DNA of 64,000 bases, from contig NZ_JOHO01000018.1 in assembly GCF_000719705.1 (NCBI RefSeq), positions 1 to 64,000 of the forward strand, written 5' to 3'. The stretch comes from Streptomyces sp. NRRL S-350. GTDB lineage: Bacteria; Actinomycetota; Actinomycetes; Streptomycetales; Streptomycetaceae. How positions within the stretch are numbered: position 1 is the first letter of the stretch; each line of letters opens with the position of its first letter. Below, piece by piece: positions 24,794 through 36,238 of the stretch. Under the pieces are notes generated by a model that was not told the DNA's origin, ran no database searches, and worked only from the letters and a program-made list of their open reading frames with translations. Made by a program: the position numbers and the translations under genes.

Positions 24794-26182
24794 TCAGTTG
24801 ATGACGGTGACCTCGCCGATGCCGAGCGCCCGCACGTCGTCGGCGATCACGGCCGCGTCGCCGACCAGCACGGTGACCAGGCGGTCCGGCGGGAAGGCCG
24901 CGACGACCGCCTCGGTGGCGGCGGCGGTGGGCAGTTCGGCGAGCTGCCGGTAGACCTCGGCCTGGTAGTCGTCCGCCAGGTACTGCTCGACCTGGTCGGC
25001 CAGCGTGCCGGCGACCGAGCCCGCGGTCTCGTACTTCAGCGGGGCGACGCCGACCAGGAACTGCACGGCCTCGTCGCGCTCGGCGTCGGTGAGCCCCTCG
25101 GCGGCGAGGGTGCGCAGGATGGCCCAGGTGTCGGCGAGCGCCGGCGCGGTGGAGGCGGTGTCCACCGAGCCGCTGATGGCGAGCAGCGAGCGCCCGCTGC
25201 CGTCGGCGGAGGAGCGCAGCGGCTGGGCGAAGGCGCGGACGCCGTAGGTGTAGCCCTTCTCCTCGCGCAGGACGCGGTCCAGCCGGGAGGTGAGGGTGCC
25301 GCCGAGGCAGTAGGTGCCCAGCGTCTGGGCGGCCCAGACCGGGTCGTGGCGGTCGGGGCCGATCCGGCCGATGAGCAGCTGGGTCTGGACGGAGCCGGGG
25401 CGGTCCACGATGACGACGCGGCCGTGGTCGTCGCCGACGACCGGGGCGTGGACGGAGGGCTCGGCGGCCGGGCCGGTCCAAGTGCCGAGGGTGCTCTCCA
25501 GGAGGGCGGGCAGGTCGACGCCGGTGAGGTCGCCGACCACGACGACGGTGCTGGTCGCCGGGCGCACGTGGGCCTCGTAGAAGGCCTTGACGGCGGCGCG
25601 GTCGATCGACTTGACGGTGTCGGCGGTGCCGGCCCGGGGCCGGGAGAGCCGGTCGGCGGCGTCGAAGAGCTCGGCGTAGAGGGCCTTGGCGGCGCGCCGG
25701 GCCGGGTTGGCCTGCTCGTGGACGATCTCGTCCAGGCGGTTGGCGACCAGCCGCTCGATCTCGGCCTCGGGGAGGGCGGGAGCGCGCAGCGCGTCGGCGA
25801 GCAGCGAGAGGCCGCGCTGGAGCCGCGAGGCGGGGACCTCCAGGGAGACCCGGATGCACGGGTGGTCGGCGTGCGCGTCCAGGGTGGCGCCCGCGCGTTC
25901 GAGCTCGCCGGCGAACTCCTCGGCGCTGAGGGTGTCGGTGCCCTCGTTGAGGGCGCGGGCGAGGACGGCGGCGATGCCGTCCAGGCCCTCCGGCTCGGCG
26001 GCGAGCGGGGCGTCGAGGAGGACCTCGACGGCGACCAGCTGCTGGCCGGGGCGGTGGCAGTGCAGGACGGTGATGCCGTTGCCGAGGGCGGCCCGCTCGG
26101 GGGCGGGGAACGCCCACGGGCTGGGGGTGCCCGGCTGGGGCTGGGGGTGGAAGGTCATGGCGGGGACGTAGTCGGTGCTCAT
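24794..26182 (-). CDS. M16 family peptidase-like protein, non-catalytic partner
   Basis: 462 aa. It has the paired M16 fold but no HxxEH zinc motif where it should be near the N-terminus (the segment reads AVLARALNEGTD). The C-terminal half keeps the substrate-clamping R/Y pair in DRVLREEKGYTYGV. This is the pattern of the second subunit of heterodimeric M16 proteases (mitochondrial processing peptidase type), where one subunit carries zinc and the other binds substrate. ATG 26182 overlaps the stop of the catalytic gene by 4 nt (ATGA), so the two are translationally coupled and probably made in equal amounts. Confidence 0.9.
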   Translation of the reverse strand: MSTDYVPAMTFHPQPQPGTPSPWAFPAPERAALGNGITVLHCHRPGQQLVAVEVLLDAPLAAEPEGLDGIAAVLARALNEGTDTLSAEEFAGELERAGATLDAHADHPCIRVSLEVPASRLQRGLSLLADALRAPALPEAEIERLVANRLDEIVHEQANPARRAAKALYAELFDAADRLSRPRAGTADTVKSIDRAAVKAFYEAHVRPATSTVVVVGDLTGVDLPALLESTLGTWTGPAAEPSVHAPVVGDDHGRVVIVDRPGSVQTQLLIGRIGPDRHDPVWAAQTLGTYCLGGTLTSRLDRVLREEKGYTYGVRAFAQPLRSSADGSGRSLLAISGSVDTASTAPALADTWAILRTLAAEGLTDAERDEAVQFLVGVAPLKYETAGSVAGTLADQVEQYLADDYQAEVYRQLAELPTAAATEAVVAAFPPDRLVTVLVGDAAVIADDVRALGIGEVTVIN

Positions 26183-27564
26183 ACGGCGGCACCCTCCTCT
26201 TCGGAAGCGGCGTCGGAAGCGGCGTCGGTCTCGGCGGCGGTGGCGGCGTCACTCTCGGCGTCGCTCTCGGCACCACCGGTCGGCTCGTAGACCAGGACGG
26301 CCCGGTTGTCGGGGTGGAGCCGGGCCTTGGCGACGGCCTGGACCTCCTCGGCGGTGACATCGAGGACCTTGGGGAGGGCGTCGTTGAGCAGCTTGGGGTC
26401 GCCGAACAGGACGGCGAAGCGGCAGAGTTCGTCGGCGCGGCCGGCGACGGTGGTGAGCCGGTCGAGCCACTCTCGCTCGATCTGGGCCTGGGCGCGTTCG
26501 AGCTCCTCGGGCGTGGGGCCCTCGGCGGCGAACCGGGCGAGCTCCTCGTCGACCGCGGCGTCGATCTGCGCGATGGTGGCGTCGCCGGAGGTCTTGACGT
26601 CGAGCCAGCCGAGGCTGGGGGCGCCGGCGAGGCGGAGCAGGCCGAAGCCGGCGGCGACGGCGGTGCGGTCGCGGCGCACCAGCCGGTTGTAGAGGCGGCT
26701 GGACTCGCCGCTGCCGAGGATGGTGAGGGCGAGGTCGGCGGCGTCGGCCTCGCGGGTGCCGTCGTGCGGGAGGCGGTAGGCGGCCGTCAGGGCGCGGGAG
26801 GGGACGTCCTCGTGGACCTCCTCGCGGATCTCGCGGCCGATGGTGTCGGGCAGTTCGCCGGAGCGCGGGGGCTGTTTGCCGTCGTGGGCGGGGATGGAGC
26901 CGAAGTACTTCTCGACCCAGGCGATGGTCTGCTCGGGGTCGATGTCGCCGACCACGGACAGGACCGCGTTGTTGGGCGCGTAGTACGTGCGGAAGAACGT
27001 GCGGGCGTCCTCCAGGGTGGCCGCGTCGAGGTCGGCCATGGAGCCGATCGGCGTGTGGTGGTACGGGTGGCCGTCCGGGTAGGAGAGCGCGGTGAGCTTC
27101 TCGAACGAGGTGCCGTACGGGACGTTGTCGTAGCGCTGGCGGCGCTCGTTCTTGACGACGTCGCGCTGGTTCTCCATGGACGTCTCGTCGAGGGCGGCGA
27201 GCAGCGAGCCCATGCGGTCGGCCTCCAGCCAGAGGGCGAGCTCCAGCTGGTGGGCGGGCATGGTCTCGAAGTAGTTGGTGCGCTCGAAGCTGGTGGTGCC
27301 GTTGAGCGAGCCGCCGGCGCCCTGGACCAGCTCGAAGTGCCCGTTGTTGGAGACGTTGGCGGAGCCCTGGAACATCAGGTGCTCGAAGAGGTGGGCGAGG
27401 CCGGTGCGGCCCTTGACCTCGTGGCGGGAGCCCACGTCGTACCAGAGGCAGACGGCGGCGACCGGGGTGAGGTGGTCCTCGGAGAGGACGACGCGCAGGC
27501 CGTTGGCCAGGCGGTGCTCGGTGATGGCGATGCCTCGGCTGGAGGCGGGGGCCGGGTTGGCCAT
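26179..27564 (-). CDS. M16 family zinc metallopeptidase, catalytic subunit
   Basis: 461 aa from ATG 27564, with AAGGA 9 nt upstream; the open frame to 27819 is not family-like. The inverted zinc motif HLFEH is in GLAHLFEHLMFQGS (about residue 57), with the distal Glu in the downstream helix (ENQRDVVKNERRQRYD). The last 35 residues are an acidic Ala/Ser/Glu tail. It is cytoplasmic, with no signal sequence. It pairs with the adjacent non-catalytic gene. Upstream, a 274-bp region separates it from divergent parC. Confidence 0.93.
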   Translation of the reverse strand: MANPAPASSRGIAITEHRLANGLRVVLSEDHLTPVAAVCLWYDVGSRHEVKGRTGLAHLFEHLMFQGSANVSNNGHFELVQGAGGSLNGTTSFERTNYFETMPAHQLELALWLEADRMGSLLAALDETSMENQRDVVKNERRQRYDNVPYGTSFEKLTALSYPDGHPYHHTPIGSMADLDAATLEDARTFFRTYYAPNNAVLSVVGDIDPEQTIAWVEKYFGSIPAHDGKQPPRSGELPDTIGREIREEVHEDVPSRALTAAYRLPHDGTREADAADLALTILGSGESSRLYNRLVRRDRTAVAAGFGLLRLAGAPSLGWLDVKTSGDATIAQIDAAVDEELARFAAEGPTPEELERAQAQIEREWLDRLTTVAGRADELCRFAVLFGDPKLLNDALPKVLDVTAEEVQAVAKARLHPDNRAVLVYEPTGGAESDAESDAATAAETDAASDAASEEEGAAV

Positions 27565-27838
27565 GCGCTCGGGTCCTTCCCGTCGTCGATGTCGGGGGTT
27601 CGTGTGGCGTCCCCCATTGTGGTGCAACGCGCGGGAGCCGTGTTCGTGTCCGCGCGGAGGGGGTCGTTCGCCAGGGGCGGAAGAGGGCCGCTGACCGGGA
27701 GTGTCGGCGCGAGGGTCCACAATGGGGGCGCCGTGCCCTGTCCGCCGCACTCGGTTGACGGGCCCGGCGGCAGGGCGCGGTGACCGAACGACGCCCGCCC
27801 GAGACACAGCCAGCGACACGTAAGGGAGCCCCGCCGCG

Positions 27839-30289
<2,451 letters not shown>

Positions 30290-30304
30290 CGGACCGCGCC
30301 CAGC

Positions 30305-30343
30305 GGAGGGGTACCGGCTGCTGCCGGTGCCCCTCCCCTTTTT
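30305..30343 (+). terminator. intrinsic terminator after parC
   Basis: GGAGGGGTACCGGC (30305-30318) pairs with GCCGGTGCCCCTCC (30323-30336), 14 bp with one G-T pair and a 4-nt loop, followed by CC and TTTTT (30339-30343). Confidence 0.92.
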
Positions 30344-30349
30344 CGTCGC

Positions 30350-30415
30350 CGTTTCGCCTGTTCACGGCCGTTCCGCCTCGGTGGCCGTTCCGCCTGTTCA
30401 CGGCCGTTCCGCCTC
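30350..30415. repeat. 30-bp direct repeat, 36-bp period
   Basis: Copies at 30350-30379 and 30386-30415 differ at one base (T30354 against C30390). Each contains two GGCCGTTCCGCCT-like units separated by GTTCAC. It lies just past the parC terminator and in no gene. Confidence 0.8.
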
Positions 30416-30507
30416 TTCGTGGCGGCCCGGCCGGCGGCCCCGGCGTCCTGCGGCGGACCACGGCCGGGGCCGCCTCCGGATGATCCGGTGAGGGTAGCCT
30501 TGCCCGG

Positions 30508-31410
30508 GTGAGCACCTGTGCGACCGTGTCGCGTGAACTTTCGGAGCCGCTGGCCGCGACGGCAGCGGTGGCGACCACCTGGCTGCTGGTGGAGCAGAGC
30601 GGGCCCTGGGGCGCCAAGGCGCTGGGCGAGAGCCACCTGGATCCGGCGGTGGGGCGGGCCCTGGAGGCGGCCGCCGCGGGGACGGGGGTGCGGGTGGCGT
30701 TGATCCGGCGGCCGGGCCGGCACGCGGACTGCCTGCCGACGGCGCGGCACGAGGTGATCGTCGCCCACACGGTGCCGGGCCGCGACTGGGTGCGCCGGGC
30801 GTGGACGGCGGACCCCGCGGAGCTGCTGGAGCTGGACTTCGCGGCACTCGGCGCGGGCGACCACACGGGCTTCGGAGCGGAGCACGTCGGCGGCCCGGTG
30901 GCCCTGGTGTGCACCAACGGCCGGCGTGACCGCTGCTGCGCGCTGCTGGGCCGTCCGCTTGCGGCGGAGCTGGCGGCGGCCGGGCACAGCGAGGTCTGGG
31001 AGGTGACGCACCTGGGCGGCCACCGCTTCTCCCCGACGATGCTGGTGCTGCCGTACGGCTACGCGTACGGGCGGTTGACGCCGGAGACGGCGAAGGAGGT
31101 GCTGGCGGCGACGGCGGCCGGGCACATGGTGCCGGAGTGGTCGCGGGGCTGCTCGGGCTGGGACCGTCCGGGTCAGGCCGCCGAGCACGCGGTGCGGCTG
31201 GCGACCGGCGAGACCGGGGTGGACGCGCTGACGCTCACGCAGCGGCCGGACGGCGAGGGCCGCTGGCTGGTCGGGGTGCTGCACCGGGACGGCCGGGCCT
31301 GGGAGGTGGACGTGATCGAGTCGGTGAGCGAGCCGCCTCGTCCGGAGAGCTGCGGCAAGGCGGCGGGGACGCCGTCGCGGATGGACGTGCTATCCGTACG
31401 GGGGGTCTGA
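30508..31410 (+). CDS. sucrase/ferredoxin-like family protein
   Basis: 300 aa from GTG 30508. TAGCCT ends 7 nt before the start and no ribosome site is seen, so the mRNA may be leaderless. The thioredoxin-like ferredoxin fold of this family (PF06999) shows LVCTNGRRDRCCALLGRPLA, with cysteines that can hold a [2Fe-2S] cluster, and the histidine motif VTHLGGHRFSPTM. The C-terminal 100 residues are less conserved. The family probably transfers electrons or binds iron-sulfur, but its partners are unknown. It follows parC in the usual Streptomyces order. Confidence 0.86.
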   Translation: MSTCATVSRELSEPLAATAAVATTWLLVEQSGPWGAKALGESHLDPAVGRALEAAAAGTGVRVALIRRPGRHADCLPTARHEVIVAHTVPGRDWVRRAWTADPAELLELDFAALGAGDHTGFGAEHVGGPVALVCTNGRRDRCCALLGRPLAAELAAAGHSEVWEVTHLGGHRFSPTMLVLPYGYAYGRLTPETAKEVLAATAAGHMVPEWSRGCSGWDRPGQAAEHAVRLATGETGVDALTLTQRPDGEGRWLVGVLHRDGRAWEVDVIESVSEPPRPESCGKAAGTPSRMDVLSVRGV

Positions 31411-31415
31411 ACGCG

Positions 31416-31451
31416 GCGGGCCCGCGCCCGTGGGGGTGAGCGCGGGACCGC
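31416..31451. terminator. bidirectional hairpin
   Basis: GCGGGCCCGCGC (31416-31427) pairs with GCGCGGGACCGC (31440-31451) with one mismatch. It sits between convergent stops at 31410 and 31464. Confidence 0.75.
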
Positions 31452-31463
31452 AGCGGCTCGGGA

Positions 31464-32540
31464 TCAGCCGGTGGCCTTGCCGACGAACTCCGTGGTGTAC
31501 GTCTTGGCCAGGTCGATCGTCCCCTCCTTGCCCTTGACGTCCGGGTGGAACGCCGCGAGCACCGAGAGCACCGTCTTCGGCCCGTCGGCCGGCATCACAC
31601 CGTCCGTGGTGAACATCGGCAGCGTCGCCTTGATCGCCGCCGCGTACTGTTCGGCGCCGCCCTGCCCGTAGTCGGCGGGCATCTTCGCGGCGATCTCCTC
31701 GGGGGTGTGGGTGGACATCCACTTGAGGGTCTTCACGAAGGCGTTGGCGAGCTTCTGGGTGGTGTCCTTGTTCTTCTCGACCCAGTCGATGTTCATGTAC
31801 AGCGAGGACGACGGGTACAGGCCGCCGAGGGCCTGGCGCGAGCCCTCGGGGGTGCGCATGTCGTAGAGGACCTTGCCGAGGCCCTTGTCCAGGATGTTGG
31901 CGACGGTCGGGTCGGTGGTCATCCCGGCGTCGATGCTGCCCTGTTGGAGCGCGGCGATGAAGGTCTGGCCGGCGCCGACCGCGATCGGGCTGAACTCGCT
32001 GACGGCGGTGCCGTTCTTGACGGCGAGGTACTTGGTGAGGAAGTCGGTCGAGGAGCCGAGGCTGGTGACACCCAGCTTCTTGCCCTTGAAGTCGGCGCCG
32101 GACCTGAGGGAGTCGGCCTGCTTGGCGGAGACCACCTCGACCTCGCCGGGCGCCTGGGCGAACTGCACCACGGATTCGACGTTCTTGCCCTTGGCCTGCA
32201 GGTCGATGGTGTGGTCGTAGAAGCCGACGGCGCCCTGGACGTCCCCGGCGAGGAGCGCGGTGGTGGCGTTGACGCCGGCCGGTTCGGTCATGAGCTCGAC
32301 GTTGACTCCGGCGTCGGCGAAGTAGCCGAGCCGCTGGGTGAGCATCGCGGGCAGGTAGATGACCTTGTCCAGGCCGCCGACCATGATCTTGACCTTGGGT
32401 CCGTCGACCTGCTGCCCGGCCGGGGCGGCGACCGCGCCGTGGCCGGCGGTGGCGGCGTCGTTGGCGCAGGCGGTGAGCGGGAGGAGCAGGACGGCGGCGA
32501 GGGCGGTCGCGGCGGCTCTGCCGGTGGGGTTGGTGCGCAT
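31464..32540 (-). CDS. ABC transporter substrate-binding lipoprotein (NMT1/THI5-like)
   Basis: 358 aa. A lipoprotein signal peptide ends at the lipobox L-T-A-C25. The mature protein has the NMT1/SsuA-like type II binding fold: KVKIMVGGLDKVIYLPAMLT, RLGYFADAGVNVELM, then LGVTSLGSSTDFLTKYL. Such proteins bind thiamine precursors, sulfonates, nitrate or related compounds; the ligand here is unknown. It is tethered outside the membrane and feeds the adjacent permease and ATPase. It is last in the ATPase-permease-binding protein gene order, 131 bp from the permease. Confidence 0.92.
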   Translation of the reverse strand: MRTNPTGRAAATALAAVLLLPLTACANDAATAGHGAVAAPAGQQVDGPKVKIMVGGLDKVIYLPAMLTQRLGYFADAGVNVELMTEPAGVNATTALLAGDVQGAVGFYDHTIDLQAKGKNVESVVQFAQAPGEVEVVSAKQADSLRSGADFKGKKLGVTSLGSSTDFLTKYLAVKNGTAVSEFSPIAVGAGQTFIAALQQGSIDAGMTTDPTVANILDKGLGKVLYDMRTPEGSRQALGGLYPSSSLYMNIDWVEKNKDTTQKLANAFVKTLKWMSTHTPEEIAAKMPADYGQGGAEQYAAAIKATLPMFTTDGVMPADGPKTVLSVLAAFHPDVKGKEGTIDLAKTYTTEFVGKATG

Positions 32541-32671
32541 GGGTGGGGGTGCCTCTCTGTTCCGACCGGCGGGAGGTCAGCGGGCGTGGGCGGGGGGAAG
32601 CCAGCGGGGGCGGGGGCAGCCGGGCCGGGAAAGTGGGCCGGGGCGGGGGGAGTCGGCCGGGGCGGGGACGA

Positions 32672-33541
32672 TCAGCGGCCGTCGCCCGCGTCGGCGGGCT
32701 TCCACCGGAACAGCTTCTTCTCGGCGAAGGTCAGCAGCCCCTCGGTGAGCAGTGCGACGACGGCGAGGACGGTCATGGCCGCGTACACGCCGGCCGCGTT
32801 GAAGGTGCCCTGGGCGGCCGCGACGAGCAGGCCGAGGCCCTTGGTGGCGCCGATGTACTCGCCGACGATGGCGCCGATCAGCGCGAAGCCGAAGCTGACG
32901 TGGAGGCTGGTGAAGATCCAGGTGGTGGCGGCGGGGATGACCACCTGGAGGGTGACCTTGCGGTTGTCGGCGCCGAGGATGCGGGCGTTGGCGACGAGGT
33001 TGCGGTCCACCTCGCGGGCGCCCTGGAAGGCGTTGAAGAACACCGGGAAGAACACCAGCACCACGGCGGAGGCCACCTTGGAGGCCGGGCCGAGGCCGAA
33101 CCAGATCAGGAAGATCGGCGCGAGCACGATGCGCGGGATCGCGTTGAGCACCTTGATGTAGGGCCCGAACACGTCGGCGAGGAAGCGGATCCGGCCGAGC
33201 GCGATGCCCAGCAGCACACCGCCGATGACGCCGATCACCCAGCCGCTGAGGGCTTCGTAGAGGGTGTAGCCGATCTGTTCGCCGAGCGAGCCCTGGGCGG
33301 TGCCGTGGGCGATCCACTGCCAGATCTGATCCCAGATCTTCGACGGCTGCGAGAAGTTGAACGGATCGATGATGTCGGTGCGGGCGCAGACCTCCCAGAG
33401 CCCGAGGAAGGCGGCCAGGACCGCGACCCGGGCCGCGTAGACGGTCAACTTCCGGTTGCGGGCGGCCCGTTCGCGGGCCTCGGTTCTCGTGGTGACGACC
33501 GGGGGCTTCCCGGCGACGGCGGACGCGGTCTCAAGCGGCAC
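32672..33541 (-). CDS. ABC transporter permease (SsuC/TauC type)
   Basis: 289 aa, GTG 33541 with GGAG 6 nt upstream, overlapping the ATPase gene by 11 nt. About six hydrophobic segments are visible after a charged N-terminal 30 residues. The cytoplasmic coupling loop that docks on the ATPase reads GADNRKVTLQVVIPAATTWI (EAA motif). Together with the flanking genes it forms an importer of the sulfonate/nitrate/thiamine-precursor class. The C-terminus ends in a short basic tail. Confidence 0.93.
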   Translation of the reverse strand: MPLETASAVAGKPPVVTTRTEARERAARNRKLTVYAARVAVLAAFLGLWEVCARTDIIDPFNFSQPSKIWDQIWQWIAHGTAQGSLGEQIGYTLYEALSGWVIGVIGGVLLGIALGRIRFLADVFGPYIKVLNAIPRIVLAPIFLIWFGLGPASKVASAVVLVFFPVFFNAFQGAREVDRNLVANARILGADNRKVTLQVVIPAATTWIFTSLHVSFGFALIGAIVGEYIGATKGLGLLVAAAQGTFNAAGVYAAMTVLAVVALLTEGLLTFAEKKLFRWKPADAGDGR

Positions 33542-34340
33542 GACCCGCTCCTCTCTCCCGGGTGATGCGCACCTCTTCGCCGAGCGAGGCCCAGATCTCG
33601 CGGTACAGCTCGACGAACCTCGGCTCCAGCCGGACGGCCTCCACGGTGCGCGGTCGTGGCAGGTCGACGGTGAAGACCTCCTTGACCGTTGCCGGTCCGG
33701 CGGTCATGACGACGACCCGGTCGGCGAGCGCGATGGCCTCGTCCAGGTCGTGGGTGACGAAGACGACCGACGAGCCCGTGCCGGCCCACAGCTCCAGCAG
33801 CTGGTCCGACATGAGGGCGCGGGTCTGGACGTCCAGTGCCGAGAACGGTTCGTCCATCAGCAGGATCGCCGGGTCGTTGACGAAGGTCTGGGCGAGCGCG
33901 ACGCGCTTGCGCATGCCGCCGGACAGCTGGTGCGGGTAGCGGTCCTCGAAGGCGGCGAGGCCGACCCGGCCCAGCCAGTCCCGAGCCCGTTCCCTGGCCT
34001 CGGCAGCGGGCACGCCGCGGAAGCGGGGGCCGGCCATGACGTTGGACAGGACCGTCCGCCAGGGGAAGACGGCGTCCTGCTGGAAGACGAACCCGACCCG
34101 GGGGTCGATCCCGCTGACGGGCTCGCCGTACACCCGGACTTCGCCCTCCGTGGGCTCCTCCAGGCCGCTGACCAGGGTCAGCGTGGTGGACTTGCCGCAG
34201 CCGGTGGGCCCGACGACGGCGACGAACTCGCCCTGGGCGACGGTCAGATCGAGATCGCGGACGGCGGTGTGCAGGGCCCCTGAGGGGGTGCGGAACCGCT
34301 TGGTCGCGCCGGACAGCTCGATCGCCGGGGTTTTGCTCAT
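33531..34340 (-). CDS. ABC transporter ATP-binding protein (SsuB/TauB type)
   Basis: 269 aa, ATG 34340 behind GGGAGG. All nucleotide-binding motifs are intact: Walker A GPTGCGKST, Q-loop VFQQD, signature LSGGMRKR, Walker B LLMDEPFSALD and switch VTHDLDEA. This ATPase drives the importer encoded by the two following genes. It is first in the operon. A 302-bp divergent gap (34341-34642) separates it from the CitA-type sensor kinase, so shared regulation is possible. Confidence 0.94.
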   Translation of the reverse strand: MSKTPAIELSGATKRFRTPSGALHTAVRDLDLTVAQGEFVAVVGPTGCGKSTTLTLVSGLEEPTEGEVRVYGEPVSGIDPRVGFVFQQDAVFPWRTVLSNVMAGPRFRGVPAAEARERARDWLGRVGLAAFEDRYPHQLSGGMRKRVALAQTFVNDPAILLMDEPFSALDVQTRALMSDQLLELWAGTGSSVVFVTHDLDEAIALADRVVVMTAGPATVKEVFTVDLPRPRTVEAVRLEPRFVELYREIWASLGEEVRITRERGAGRAA

Positions 34341-34642
34341 TGGATCCTCCCGGGTCTGTGCTTGCCCCGGAACGGTAGGAGCGGGCCCGGCCCCGGCGGG
34401 AGCCTTCTCGGCGTAGTGCGGCTTCTCCGCGTTGAGGGGTGTTCTGCTCGTTTTGCTTCCGCTACAACTGCGGGGGCACGGCTGACAGAAACACGCCGGA
34501 AACGTAGGGTGTCCCGACCCCCCGGCGGAGGGCGAGGCCCCTGGCGGAGGACGAGGCCCCCACCTCGGACCAAGCCCCCCACCCGGGCCGTCCAGCCCAC
34601 CGCCCCCGCAGAACCGCCCGAAGCCGCCGAGAGGAGGCCCGG

Positions 34643-36238
34643 ATGAAGCTCCCCCACTGGCCCCGCCGGGTCTTCGCCCAGCTGCTGCTGAGCCAGACCG
34701 TCGTCACCGTCGGTGTCACCGCCGTGACCGCCGGGCTGTTCCTGGCCCCGGTCAGCAGCGAGCTGGACCACGACGCGATGCAGCGGGCCCTGTCGATCGC
34801 CCAGGCCACCGCCACCGACGAGACGATCGCGCGGGCCGCCGCCACCCGTGACGTGGTGGCCGCGCAGCGCAACGCCGAGCAGATCCGCCTGGCCACCGGC
34901 GCCAGCTTCGTCGTCGTCACCGACCTCGACGGGATCCGGCTCTCGCACACCGACCCCGGCCGGATCGGCCACCGGGTCAGCACCGACCCCGAGGCGGCCC
35001 TGGGCGGCCGCAGCGTCACCGCGATCCAGGAGGGCACCCTGGGCCGCACCGCGCGCGGCAAGGTGCCGCTGCGGATGGCGGACGGCCGGATCGTCGGCGA
35101 GGTGTCGGTGGGCATCAGCGACGACTCGATCCGCCGCCGGCTGCTGAAGATGCTCACCGGGATCCTGCTGTGCGCGGGCGCGGGCCTGGCCGCCGGGACG
35201 GTCGCCACCCTGGCCCTGGCCCGCCGGCTCAAGCGCCGCACCCACAACATCGCGCTGGCCGACATCTCCGCGCTGCTGGTGGAACGGGAGGCGATGCTGC
35301 ACGGCATCCGCGAGGGCATGGTGGCGCTGGACGAGCGCGGCCGGATCCGGCTGGCCAACGACGAGGCGGTCCGGCTGCTCGGCCTGCCCGAGGACTGCAC
35401 CGGCCGCCCGATCGGCGCGGTGCTGCCGCCGGGCCGGCTGGCCGACGTCCTGGCCGGACGGATCACCGGCGCCGACCTGCCGGCCGTCCGGGACGACCGG
35501 GTGCTGGTGGTGAACCGGATGGCCACGGCCGAAGGCGGCGCGGTGGTGACCCTGCGCGACCGCACCGAGCTGGAGTCGCTGGTCCGCGAGCTGGACACCA
35601 CCCGCAGCCTGACCGAGGCACTGCGGGCCCAGGACCACGAGCACGCCAACCGGATGCACACCCTGCTGGGCCTGCTGGAACTCGGGCGGCACGAGCAGGC
35701 GGTGGCGTTCATCTCGGAGCAGTCCGGCTCGCACGCCGTGGTGGCCGCGCGGATCGCCGAGCAGGTGCAGGATCCGCACGTCGCAGCGCTGCTGGCGGGC
35801 AAGACGGCGGTGGCGGGCGAGCGCGGCGTCCGGCTGGCGCTGGCCCCGGCGGCGCACCTGCCGGACGCGGTGGTGGACGCCCGGGCGCTGGTGACGGTGC
35901 TGGGCAATCTGATCGACAACGCGGTGGACGCGTTGACGCCGGGCGGGGGCGGCCGCGTGGAGGTGAGCCTGGCGGCGGCCGGCTCCACCCTGCTGCTGCA
36001 GGTCGCGGACAGCGGCCCGGGCGTGCCGGAGGACCTGCGCGAGCAGGTCTTCGAGGAGGGGTGGACCAGCAAGGACGCACCCGCGCACCGTCCGCGCGGG
36101 CTGGGGCTGGCGATGGTGCGGCGGCTGGTCGAGCGGACCGGCGGCCGGATCGGGCTCGACACCGGACCGCTCGGCGGCGCCCGGTTCACCGTCGAGCTGC
36201 CCGAGGCCCTGCTCACCGATCGGCTCGTGGAGGCCTGA
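34643..36238 (+). CDS. sensor histidine kinase, CitA/DcuS type
   Basis: 531 aa, ATG 34643 behind GAGGAGG. TM1 (about 12-32), an extracytoplasmic PAS-like domain (35-170, with ASFVVVTDLDGIRLSHTDP), TM2 (about 172-193), a cytoplasmic PAS (215-310), and an unusual H-box in QDHEHANRMHTLLGLLELG typical of the family. The HATPase has LGNLIDNAVDAL and GLGLAMVRR. Relatives sense citrate or C4-dicarboxylates outside the cell. Its stop overlaps the ATG of the regulator gene by one base. The symporter gene downstream hints that a carboxylate is the signal; this is inference. Confidence 0.93.
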   Translation: MKLPHWPRRVFAQLLLSQTVVTVGVTAVTAGLFLAPVSSELDHDAMQRALSIAQATATDETIARAAATRDVVAAQRNAEQIRLATGASFVVVTDLDGIRLSHTDPGRIGHRVSTDPEAALGGRSVTAIQEGTLGRTARGKVPLRMADGRIVGEVSVGISDDSIRRRLLKMLTGILLCAGAGLAAGTVATLALARRLKRRTHNIALADISALLVEREAMLHGIREGMVALDERGRIRLANDEAVRLLGLPEDCTGRPIGAVLPPGRLADVLAGRITGADLPAVRDDRVLVVNRMATAEGGAVVTLRDRTELESLVRELDTTRSLTEALRAQDHEHANRMHTLLGLLELGRHEQAVAFISEQSGSHAVVAARIAEQVQDPHVAALLAGKTAVAGERGVRLALAPAAHLPDAVVDARALVTVLGNLIDNAVDALTPGGGGRVEVSLAAAGSTLLLQVADSGPGVPEDLREQVFEEGWTSKDAPAHRPRGLGLAMVRRLVERTGGRIGLDTGPLGGARFTVELPEALLTDRLVEA

